Translations under genes and position numbers: made by a program
The notes under the pieces: model-generated
What the model was told of the DNA's origin: nothing
Database searches by the model: none
The model's input: the letters and a program-made list of their open reading frames with translations, nothing else
Assembly: GCA_946481265.1 (NCBI GenBank)
Contig: CAMLNE010000001.1
Span: 1 to 42,116, forward strand
Direction of reading: 5' to 3'
Length of the DNA: 42,116 nucleotides
Source: an uncultured Panacagrimonas sp.
GTDB taxonomy: Bacteria > Pseudomonadota > Gammaproteobacteria > Nevskiales > Nevskiaceae
Shown: positions 32,629 to 40,120 of the stretch, in pieces
Layout: each line of letters begins with the position of its first letter
How positions within the stretch are numbered: position 1 is the first letter of the stretch

Positions 32629-33756
32629 ATGACAGTCAAACGGGACCAAGCGCGCTCCTCAAGACCGGCCGCACCCAGTGCGGAGCGCTGGTTCTTTCCT
32701 GCTGCGGCGCTGTACGGCGCGGTCGCCGTTCCCCTGTCGGTATACGGCATGCTGGGCGGCGAGCAGCGCCTTCCGGGCCTGGCCGCACCGGCAGCACATG
32801 CGCATGAATTGGTCTTCGGCTACGCGCTGGCAGTGGTCGCGGGCTATCTCATCGGCCGCGCGAGTGTCCTGCGCCTGGCGATTCTGCTTGGCCTCTGGAT
32901 TGCAGCACGTGCCAGTTATCTGATCGCGCCGCATGGTCTATCTGCCTTGATCCTCAACATCGCGTTTGCGGGAGCGCTGGCGCTCACGGCCGCGCCCAGA
33001 CTCATTCGTGCAGCGAAGAAGTGGCGCAACAGGTTCCTGGGGCCACTGATCGTCGCCCTCGCCATTGCGGTGGCGGCTTTCCACCTTGCATCCGTTGCGA
33101 AAGCACCGAGCCTCCAGGTGCTGGCGCTGCGGGAATCCGTATTGCTGCTCGCGCTGCTGATGATGTTCATGGGAGGACGCATCATCGCGCCGGCGGTCGC
33201 AGGCGCGATCGAGCGCGCCGGCGGGAGGCTGGAGGCGCGCGTGCAGCCTCGAATCGAGGGGGCATTGCTGGTGATCTTGCTGGCAGCCGTGCTCAGCTCG
33301 GTAATGCCGCATGCCGGCGTGGTGGCCGGAATCTGCCTGATCGCCGCTGGCGTGCTCGCCGCGGTGCGATTGCTGCGCTGGCGCTTGTGGCGGTGCTGGC
33401 GTCGCACGGATCTGCTGTGCCTGGGCGCAGGCTATGGGTGGCTGGCGGTGGGTCTGGTGCTGCTCGGCAGCGCGCGACTGGGCGCCATGCCCATCGGCGC
33501 GGCGACACACGGCGTTACCATCGGCGCACTCGGCACGCTGACAACGGCAGTGATGGCGCGCGTGTATCTGGTCAAGAACGGCGGCCGTCCGGAGCATGCC
33601 GGACGAGCCCTGTCCTTGATGGCCTTGGCGATGTCTGCCGCGGCGGTCGTTCGTATCGCCGGAGGCGGAGCGCCCGGCACGCTGTGGTTTGCAGCGGCGT
33701 TGTGGAGCGCGGCGCTGGTGCTGTTGCTGGATCTGCTCCGACGTGTTCGTCCGTAG
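32629..33756 (+). CDS. nnrS: NnrS-family heme/copper membrane protein
   Basis: The protein has 375 residues and about ten to twelve membrane helices. The N-terminal block HAHELVFGYALAVVAGYLIG is the NnrS hallmark, with histidines thought to take part in metal binding; THGVTIGALGTLTTAVMARV is a second conserved block. NnrS helps cells resist nitric oxide and is commonly found with denitrification genes. The ATG at 32629 is chosen from the family start; ATG 32581 is in frame. The ribosome-binding site is weak. It stands alone between a terminator and a convergent LuxR gene. Confidence 0.85.
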   Translation: MTVKRDQARSSRPAAPSAERWFFPAAALYGAVAVPLSVYGMLGGEQRLPGLAAPAAHAHELVFGYALAVVAGYLIGRASVLRLAILLGLWIAARASYLIAPHGLSALILNIAFAGALALTAAPRLIRAAKKWRNRFLGPLIVALAIAVAAFHLASVAKAPSLQVLALRESVLLLALLMMFMGGRIIAPAVAGAIERAGGRLEARVQPRIEGALLVILLAAVLSSVMPHAGVVAGICLIAAGVLAAVRLLRWRLWRCWRRTDLLCLGAGYGWLAVGLVLLGSARLGAMPIGAATHGVTIGALGTLTTAVMARVYLVKNGGRPEHAGRALSLMALAMSAAAVVRIAGGGAPGTLWFAAALWSAALVLLLDLLRRVRP

Positions 33757-33814
33757 GCCGGGCCAGCTGAGCTGCGGGTCCCGAGTCGTGGCCGCGTCCG
33801 CACGGCCAACCATT

Positions 33815-33840
33815 GCGATGGCCCGCGGCCGCGGCATCGC
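33815..33840. terminator. Imperfect hairpin between convergent genes
   Basis: GCGATG...CCGCGG and CCGCGG...CATCGC form an interrupted stem between the convergent nnrS and LuxR genes. It could end transcription from both sides. No clear T-run is present. Confidence 0.3.
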
Positions 33841-33916
33841 ACTATGAGGGACCGGGTCGCCGCCGTCACTGCGGAACCGACCGACCAGGGGCTGGACCGT
33901 TCATGCTGCCTTGCAC

Positions 33917-36613
33917 TCAGGGCAGCAGCGACAGCTGGCGCGCCGTGGTGATCGCCTGCATGCGGTTGGTGACGGCAAGCTTCGAGTAAATGTTCTTGAG
34001 GTGGAACTTGACCGTGTTCTCCGACACGAAAATCCGCTTGGCGACCTCGCCGTTCGAGGATCCGTCAGCGACGTAAGCGAGGACCTTCTTCTCCCGGTCG
34101 GTCAGCGCTTCGATCAGATGCGTCTCGCTCCGAGTGGGCACATCGGGCTCAGGACGGGCCGGTTCTCCGACGATCCGGGAAGCAAGTGCTGGGACGCTCC
34201 CTGGCTCCGTCGCGGACCCGGCGCCGCGCCCGAAGGCGGAGCTATCGCCACCGAGCAGATCGATCACGCGTTCACCCTCATCTGCGAAGAGGCGGACGAA
34301 TCCTCCCGGTGCAGCCAGCTGGAGCGCCCGCAACAGCTGGCGCCGCGCCAGATTCGTGCGCCCCGAGGACTGATAGGCGAGAGCCTCGAGCACCAGCAGC
34401 TTGATCAGCCTGTACGCCTGATGCCTGCGCTCGGCTTCGGCAATCTGCGGCCCGAGAAGCATCAGGGCGTACCGTGTCTGACCGCGATGGATGGCGATGC
34501 GAATACGGCCGACGATCTCGCCCTCGACCATTTCGGACAAGACGGTCCAGCCCGGCGCCAGGGCGGGCAGGGGGAGGGCGCGAGCGCGACGGGCCGCCTT
34601 GCGCGCCCCGCACACGTCACCCGTCAGCAGCAGCCGTCGCGCACGCTCCATTGCGGCGACCCGCAAGAGCCGAGTCCAGCCGGCGATGTACCCGATCTGC
34701 TCCGCCTCGAGCAGGATCTGTTCAGCGGCATCGCGGTCTCCCCGCGCGTCGTGCAGCCGGACCATGGTCGTATATCCGAGTGCGAGAAAATCGAGAAGGA
34801 CGCCATCGGAAATCAGGTCGCGGTACTGCAGGAACAACGAGGCCGCGGCATCAAGATCGCCCGCTTCATATAGCGCGTGGACATAGCAGGACGCGAGCGC
34901 AGCGGCCCCGAGCGACCGGTCCACGTAGCGAAAATCGCCGGGCAGCGCGGTGTGGTAGTGAGCCAGCGCCTCCTGCAGCCGCCCTTCGAGGACAAGGGAC
35001 ACGCCCTTGATCGCGCCGGAGTAGCCCGCACTGAAGGCGGCATTGCCGCGCAGGTTGCAGCTATGCGCTTGAAGCAGCAGATTCTTCGCTTCGTCCATAT
35101 CGCCGGAAGCAAGAGCCCGGTAGCACCGTACATTGGTGGCTGCGCCGCGTTCGAAGGCCGCGAAGCTTCCATCTGAGGCCCCCTGGACCGGGGCATGTTC
35201 CGCCAGCTCGAAGGCACGGGGCATATCGTCGACGACGAAGGCCAGCATCGATCTGACCACGGTGGAGTCGACCCCGTGACTGGCCGCATCTTCGATGACG
35301 GGCAGCAAGGCCCGGAGCTTCTCGTGTCGGCGCAGGAACACGAATGCCCACGCGATTCTGACTGCGAGGCCTGGGCGCCGTGAGACTTCGTCAGGCGGGA
35401 GTTCGTCGGCCCATCGCTCAACCGTGCCGAGATGCCCGGCGATGATCAGTCGCTCGGACCATATCGCCATGATGTCCGCAGCAAGGAGGTACGCCCTTGC
35501 CGCGACCGCGTGGTGCAGCGCCTCTTCATGCAGGCCTTCCTGATAAAACCACTCGGCGGCACGGCGATGAACCTGCCCGACGAGGTCGGGGTCGTCGCGC
35601 CCGAGATCCGCGGCCAGATGGCACGAGAAAAGGGTGTGGTAGCGAAACCAGCGGGATTCGGTGTCAAGGCAGCGCAGGAACAGGCCTGAGCGCTCGAGGG
35701 ACAGCAGAACCTTCTGGGAGTCGCTGCGCCCCGTCAGAGCGTCGCAGAGTCGGGCTGTGAGGTGTCTGAGGACCGACGTCACGCGCATGAAATGCTGGAT
35801 ATCGGGGGGCTGGCTGCGAAGAACGCTTTGCGCGAGGTAGTCGGCAAGTTCCCGGGACCGGTACGGAGCCGCTTGATCGAGTGCGGTGCTCGCCGCGGAC
35901 GTTCCAAGCGTCAGGCGGAACAGGTGAAGTGCGGCAGGCCACCCGTCCGTCTGGCGATGGATGCGCATCAGGTCATCGCCGGTCAGAGACGGTCCGGTCT
36001 GGACTCTGAAGAAGTGGCCCGTCTCCTCTGCAGTGAAGCGAAGGTCATCCGCGTTCAGAACGAGGGCGTCATTGTTTACGACGCGTCGGGGCAGGTCGAG
36101 ATCCGGAATGGCGCGTGTTCCGACGTACACGGTGACGTTTGCGGGCATCGCATCCAGGAAATGGCGAAATGCCGAGAGGAGCGCCTCGTCGGAAAGGCTC
36201 TGAAACTCATCGAAGAAGAGCCGGATGGGGCCGTCGTGGCTGGCGAGCTTGTTGGAAAGCGCCTGAACCAATCGCGGTTCTGCGGCGCCGTGCTCTGCTC
36301 CGAGCAGAGCGGCGTGGCCGCTCGCGAAATGCACCAGGGCACGTGCGTGCATCCAGAATCGGGCGGGATCGTTGTCTGCCTCGTCCAGGCTGAGCCAACC
36401 GCAGTCGACGCCGGTCCGCTGGCTGAGGGTCCGAGCCTGCTGCATCAGCGTCGATTTTCCGTGCCCGGCAGGTGCCTGGATCACCACCAGCCGATAGGGC
36501 GGGTCACGCAGGATTCGGTCGAGGAGCGTCTTTCGCCAAACCGCCCCCGAATAGGGCTCCGGAGCAAAGAACTTGCACCGGAGGATCTCAGCTCCGAAGT
36601 GGTCCGTTGTCAT
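33917..36613 (-). CDS. MalT/AlkS-like large ATP-binding LuxR regulator
   Basis: The protein has 898 residues. The N-terminus has a Walker A motif APAGHGKST (47-55) and LFFDEFQ as Walker B; the middle is helical-repeat rich (TPR-like); the last 65 residues are a LuxR HTH (LTDREKKVLAYVADGSSNGE, then SENTVKFHLKNIYSKLAV). This is the LAL/MalT architecture, in which inducer and ATP binding trigger activation. AlkS, which activates alkane genes in Pseudomonas, belongs to it. The ATG at 36611-36613 lies 12 bases from AGGAG, rather far; a GTG at 36644-36646 is an alternative. The targets may be the catabolic operons, which is inference. Confidence 0.85.
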   Translation of the reverse strand: MTTDHFGAEILRCKFFAPEPYSGAVWRKTLLDRILRDPPYRLVVIQAPAGHGKSTLMQQARTLSQRTGVDCGWLSLDEADNDPARFWMHARALVHFASGHAALLGAEHGAAEPRLVQALSNKLASHDGPIRLFFDEFQSLSDEALLSAFRHFLDAMPANVTVYVGTRAIPDLDLPRRVVNNDALVLNADDLRFTAEETGHFFRVQTGPSLTGDDLMRIHRQTDGWPAALHLFRLTLGTSAASTALDQAAPYRSRELADYLAQSVLRSQPPDIQHFMRVTSVLRHLTARLCDALTGRSDSQKVLLSLERSGLFLRCLDTESRWFRYHTLFSCHLAADLGRDDPDLVGQVHRRAAEWFYQEGLHEEALHHAVAARAYLLAADIMAIWSERLIIAGHLGTVERWADELPPDEVSRRPGLAVRIAWAFVFLRRHEKLRALLPVIEDAASHGVDSTVVRSMLAFVVDDMPRAFELAEHAPVQGASDGSFAAFERGAATNVRCYRALASGDMDEAKNLLLQAHSCNLRGNAAFSAGYSGAIKGVSLVLEGRLQEALAHYHTALPGDFRYVDRSLGAAALASCYVHALYEAGDLDAAASLFLQYRDLISDGVLLDFLALGYTTMVRLHDARGDRDAAEQILLEAEQIGYIAGWTRLLRVAAMERARRLLLTGDVCGARKAARRARALPLPALAPGWTVLSEMVEGEIVGRIRIAIHRGQTRYALMLLGPQIAEAERRHQAYRLIKLLVLEALAYQSSGRTNLARRQLLRALQLAAPGGFVRLFADEGERVIDLLGGDSSAFGRGAGSATEPGSVPALASRIVGEPARPEPDVPTRSETHLIEALTDREKKVLAYVADGSSNGEVAKRIFVSENTVKFHLKNIYSKLAVTNRMQAITTARQLSLLP

Positions 36614-36778
36614 GATGTCCGAGCGCTCCTTTCCGCATTCGTGCACGGGTATTCAACCGTGCGTGCGCGTCCTCGAGCGATCGAATCACCGGTCGCGCAC
36701 GTCGAGGCAGTCCGTCCGCCCGCGCGGGACGCTTTTGGTATCTGCGGTCCAGTCTGCGCCTTGTGCCGGACATATCCC

Positions 36779-36820
36779 TTGACCTGGATCAATAACGACC
36801 GCGGTGCACCGGCGTAAGGT
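36779..36820 (+). promoter_or_regulatory. Distal FNR box and -10 upstream of fnr
   Basis: TTGACCTGGATCAA (36779-36792) is identical to the box before narK. TAAGGT (36815-36820) begins 22 bases after it, so a class II promoter reading rightward is predicted with start near 36827, about 288 bases before the fnr start. It could also influence the leftward LuxR gene, but no well-spaced -10 was found on that side. Confidence 0.65.
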
Positions 36821-37031
36821 CAAGGTCTGAATCGCCGGCGGGAAATCTCTTGTGCGCCGAGCGCGATCGAAATGCCGAGAAGCGGGCGCGGCGGCAGCCG
36901 GGACTCACATGGCGCGTGCGTCTCGGCTGCCGCCGGCGGGCGGATGAAAGGCTTGACCTCGCGTCGCACGGAAGCGGCCCTCGGCGGCAGGGCGGGTCGC
37001 TGGCGGGGCCGGTCGGCCGAACAGGAGTTCA

Positions 37032-37073
37032 TTGATCTGCGTCAAGGATTTATCCGGTCGGAATGTCTATACA
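37032..37073 (+). promoter_or_regulatory. Proximal FNR box and -10 of fnr
   Basis: TTGATCTGCGTCAA (37032-37045) is a near-consensus FNR box. TATACA (37068-37073) begins 22 bases after it. The predicted transcript start near 37080 supports the ATG at 37115 over the one at 37088 and suggests positive autoregulation. Confidence 0.75.
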
Positions 37074-37114
37074 TTCATCGTGGGCTGATGAAGTCCGACA
37101 AGATCCGGATAACG

Positions 37115-37885
37115 ATGACTCCTGGGCTCGCGAGGTCGGAACGGGCAGAGTGGCGCGATGCCGCCGACGTTGACATCGACCTATCCGATCATTTGTGCAG
37201 TCGCTGTCCTCGCGGCGAGTTCTGCCTGCCGCGGGGCCTGAACCAGCGCGACGCCGAACTCCTGGATCAGCTGATGAGGATCAGCCGCACCATCCAGGCA
37301 AAGCGGTACCTGTTCCACGCCGGTGAACCGCTGAAGGCGATCTACGCCGTGCGTACGGGGGCGTTCAAGAGTTCGGCAATCGATTGCGATGGCTGCGAAC
37401 AAGTCAGTGGTTTTCACCTGCCTGGCGAGTTGTTTGGTCTGGACGGCGTCTACTCGGGCGTCCACCAGTGCAGCGCGACGGCATTGACGGTCAGCTCGGT
37501 CTGCATCTTTCCGTACCAGCCGCTGATGGACCTGGCCGCACGCAGCCGCAGCCTCATGGAGCGCCTGCTGCGCCTGATGGGGAAGGAACTCAATGGCAGC
37601 CTTGCCTCGGCCGGCGATCATCTTGCCGAGGAGCGCCTCGCCGCATTTCTGCTCGGCCTGGCTTTGCGCGTGCACCCGCGTGGCGAGCTGTCAATGCGCG
37701 TCGTGCTGCCAATGCCGCGTGCCGACATCGCCAATCACCTGCGACTTGCCGGCGAAACCCTGAGTCGCGCACTGGCCCGGTTCCAGGATCAGCACCTGAT
37801 CGCACTGGATCATCGCGCGATGCACATCCTTGATCCAAGCGGGCTGCAGTATCTCGCCCGTTGCATCCCGCCGCCCAATCCCTGA
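37115..37885 (+). CDS. fnr: FNR-type oxygen-sensing transcriptional regulator
   Basis: The protein has 256 residues. It is a Crp/FNR-family regulator with the oxygen-labile iron-sulfur ligands: C28, C31 and C37 in the C-x2-C-x5-C spacing of E. coli FNR, and C130 in VSSVCIFPY matching C122. The cyclic-nucleotide-like fold includes FHLPGELFGLD. The recognition helix AGETLSRALARF keeps the E, S and R that read TTGAT half sites. Without oxygen it should dimerise and activate narK, narG, fabA and its own gene through the boxes in this window. The ATG at 37115 is preferred because of the predicted transcript start; 37088 is an alternative. Confidence 0.92.
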   Translation: MTPGLARSERAEWRDAADVDIDLSDHLCSRCPRGEFCLPRGLNQRDAELLDQLMRISRTIQAKRYLFHAGEPLKAIYAVRTGAFKSSAIDCDGCEQVSGFHLPGELFGLDGVYSGVHQCSATALTVSSVCIFPYQPLMDLAARSRSLMERLLRLMGKELNGSLASAGDHLAEERLAAFLLGLALRVHPRGELSMRVVLPMPRADIANHLRLAGETLSRALARFQDQHLIALDHRAMHILDPSGLQYLARCIPPPNP

Positions 37886-38263
37886 GGCGAATCCCCCGTC
37901 GCGCAGCGGCCGGCCAGCGTGCCGGCGCCACGCAGCGGATGGCGGGCGCGCGTTCGTCGATGCCATCGCGGCGGGCCGGCCGTTCGCGGCTCGGGGCGGG
38001 TATCCACACCCGGCGGCGCCGGCGGCGGCTTGTCGACCGTGTGCGTCGAAGCGGTGGGGATCGTCCCTGGATGTTCCGGGTGATCGGCGCGACGCCGTCG
38101 CCGTGCCGTCGCTTGCCGCCGCACTTGACCTACATCAAGACCCCCTCCGAGGCCCACGCGCATGCTGCCGAACGCCTTGAACGGGAAGAATCGAGATGGA
38201 CGGCATGTGGTGGACGACAGTGATGCGGGGACCTCTGGTGGCAATCGTGGCGCGGTCCACGGC
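37886..38263. other. Intergenic region upstream of fabA
   Basis: These 378 bases contain an FNR box with -10 at 38125-38166. The first 240 bases are GC-rich and show no supported gene or clear terminator for fnr. Confidence 0.55.
38125..38166 (+). promoter_or_regulatory. FNR box and -10 upstream of fabA
   Basis: TTGACCTACATCAA (38125-38138) matches the FNR consensus in nine of ten defined positions. CATGCT (38161-38166) begins 22 bases after it; the first base departs from TAnnnT. The predicted transcript start near 38173 leaves a leader of about 90 bases before fabA. Confidence 0.7.
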
Positions 38264-38824
38264 ATGCGCCCGATGAGCGGGATGCCGGTGGTCTCGCATC
38301 ATGCAGTGGCGCCGGCGAGCGCCTACGGTCGTGCCGAACTGCTGATCTGCGCGCAGGGCGGTCTGTTCGGCCTCGACAACGCGCGCTTGCCGGCGCCACC
38401 GATGCTGATGCTCGACCGCATCACCCGCATCGCGCGGGACGGTGGCGCGCACGGCAAGGGCGAGCTGCTGGCCGAGCTCGATATCCGGCCAGACCTGTGG
38501 TTCTTCGGCTGCCATTTCCCCGGCGATCCGGTGATGCCCGGCTGCCTGGGCCTGGACGCGCTGTGGCAGCTCACCGGCTTCTTCCTCGCGTGGAGCGGCT
38601 ACGGCGGCCGCGGCCGCGCGCTGGGTGTCAGCGAAGTGCGCTTTCGTGGCCAGGTGCTGCCGAGCGCACGGCGCGTCAGCTACCGGCTCGACATCAAGCG
38701 CATCTTTGCCGGCCGGATGGCGATGGGCATCGCCGACGGCAGCCTCGCGGTCGACGGCCGCGAGATCTACAGCGCGAAGGAGTTGCGGGTGGGTCTGTTC
38801 CAGCCCGGCGAGATGACAGCGTGA
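38264..38824 (+). CDS. fabA: 3-hydroxydecanoyl-ACP dehydratase/isomerase
   Basis: The protein has 186 residues from the ATG at 38264. It dehydrates 3-hydroxydecanoyl-ACP and isomerises the product to the cis-3 isomer, the branch point to unsaturated fatty acids without oxygen. The active-site pair is H84 in [14 protein letters not shown] and D98 in LGLDALW, with the same 14-residue spacing as E. coli H70 and D84. [12 protein letters not shown] and the end LRVGLFQ are also FabA-specific. ATGs at 38273 and 38282 are equally possible starts. The stop overlaps the fabB start by four bases. Confidence 0.93.
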   Translation: MRPMSGMPVVSHHAVAPASAYGRAELLICAQGGLFGLDNARLPAPPMLMLDRITRIARDGGAHGKGELLAELDIRPDLWFFGCHFPGDPVMPGCLGLDALWQLTGFFLAWSGYGGRGRALGVSEVRFRGQVLPSARRVSYRLDIKRIFAGRMAMGIADGSLAVDGREIYSAKELRVGLFQPGEMTA

Positions 38825-40056
38825 CGCCGCGTCGCGTCGTCGTCACCGGCCTGGGCATCGTGTCCTGCCTGGGAAACGACGCGCACAGCGTCGCCGCGTC
38901 CTTGCGCGCGGGCCGCTCCGGCATCCGCTTCATTCCCGAATACCGCGACGCCGGCCTGCGCAGCCAGGTTGCCGGCGCGATCGACATCGACCGCGAGGCC
39001 CTGGTCGACCGCCGCCTGCGCCGCTTCATGGGTGACGCCGCGCTGTTTGCCTGCGTGGCGATGCAGCAGGCGATCGCCGACGCCGGGCTGACGACGGCGG
39101 ACGTGTCCCACCCCCGAACCGGCCTGATCGCCGGCACCGGTGGCGCGTCGCCGTCCAACCTGGTCGATGCCGCGGACAAGCTGCGCACGCGCGGCGTCAA
39201 GCGGGTCGGGCCGTACATGGTCCCGCGCACGATGGGCAGCACCGTGTCCGCCGGCCTGGCCACGGCGTTCGGGATCAAGGGCCTGAACTACTCGATCAGT
39301 TCGGCCTGTGCGACCAGCGCACATTGCATCGGCCATGCCGCCGACCAGATCCGTGCCGGCCGGCAGGATCTGGTCTTCGCCGGCGGCGGCGAAGAGGAGC
39401 ACTGGTCGATGGCGATGCTGTTCGACGCGCTGGGCGCGCTGTCCACGCACCGCACCGACCGGCCGGCCGAAGCCTCGCGCGCCTACGATTCCGACCGCGA
39501 TGGCTTCGTGATAGCCGGCGGCGGCGGCATGCTGGTGTTGGAGGATCTCGATCACGCCCGCGCGCGCGGAGCGAAGATCCACGCTGAGCTGTCCGGTTAC
39601 GGCGCGACTTCCGACGGCGACGACATGGTCGCGCCGTCCGGCGAAGGTGCGGCGCGCTGCATGCGTCAGGCCTTGTCGACGGTCGACGCGCCGGTGGACT
39701 ACATCAACGCACATGGCACCAGCACGCCGGCCGGCGATGTCGTCGAGTTGCGCGCGATCCGCGAAGTGTTCGGCGAGCAGGTGCCGCCGATCAGCTCAAC
39801 CAAGTCGCTGTCCGGCCACTCGCTGGGCGCGGCCGGCGTGCATGAAGCGATCTACAGCCTGTTGATGCTGCGGCACGGCTTCATCGCCGCCTCCGCCAAC
39901 ATCGAGACGCTCGACGAAGCCGCGCAGGGCCTGCCGATCGTCCGCCAGCGCCGCGACGACGTTTGCCTCGACACGGTGCTGTCGAACAGCTTCGGTTTCG
40001 GCGGCACCAACGGCTGCCTGGTGTTCCAGCGCCTGCGCGACGACAGCCCGCGCTGA
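38821..40056 (+). CDS. fabB: 3-oxoacyl-ACP synthase I
   Basis: The protein has 411 residues from a GTG at 38821 that overlaps the fabA stop (GTGA). It condenses malonyl-ACP with acyl-ACP, including the cis-3-decenoyl product of FabA. The Cys-His-His triad is C163 (SSACATSAH), H298 ([12 protein letters not shown]) and H333 ([11 protein letters not shown]), with K328 conserved; C163, H298 and H333 carry the same numbers as in E. coli FabB. The pair fabA-fabB is a classical unit for unsaturated fatty acid synthesis, here behind an FNR-type promoter. Confidence 0.93.
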   Translation: MTPRRVVVTGLGIVSCLGNDAHSVAASLRAGRSGIRFIPEYRDAGLRSQVAGAIDIDREALVDRRLRRFMGDAALFACVAMQQAIADAGLTTADVSHPRTGLIAGTGGASPSNLVDAADKLRTRGVKRVGPYMVPRTMGSTVSAGLATAFGIKGLNYSISSACATSAHCIGHAADQIRAGRQDLVFAGGGEEEHWSMAMLFDALGALSTHRTDRPAEASRAYDSDRDGFVIAGGGGMLVLEDLDHARARGAKIHAELSGYGATSDGDDMVAPSGEGAARCMRQALSTVDAPVDYINAHGTSTPAGDVVELRAIREVFGEQVPPISSTKSLSGHSLGAAGVHEAIYSLLMLRHGFIAASANIETLDEAAQGLPIVRQRRDDVCLDTVLSNSFGFGGTNGCLVFQRLRDDSPR

Positions 40057-40058
40057 GG

Positions 40059-40100
40059 TCCCGTGCACGGCGACGGGCGGCGGGTGCCCACGGCACGGGA
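40059..40100. terminator. Inverted repeat between convergent fabB and nrdJ
   Basis: TCCCGTGC (40059-40066) and GCACGGGA (40093-40100) could pair around 26 bases, and CCGTGCACGG (40061-40070) is itself palindromic. It lies three bases after the fabB stop and about 20 bases from the nrdJ stop. A role as bidirectional terminator is a guess from position. Confidence 0.35.
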
Positions 40101-40120
40101 GCCGCGCCGGCCTTGCCTGC

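Larger units (their letters stand above)
36614..37114. other. Divergent promoter region between LuxR and FNR genes
   Basis: This 501-base region holds two FNR boxes (36779-36792 and 37032-37045), each with a -10-like hexamer for rightward transcription. No protein frame between them is convincing: none has a ribosome-binding site or known domain. A long 5' leader or a small RNA between the two promoters is possible. Confidence 0.55.

Noticed and set aside
36952..36965. TTGACCTCGCGTCG as a sixth FNR box
   Set aside because: Only the left half matches; the right half has no ATCAA or GTCAA.
36850..37035. Rightward frame of 61 codons between the two FNR boxes
   Set aside because: TTG start without Shine-Dalgarno, arginine- and glycine-rich translation without a domain; more likely noncoding leader.
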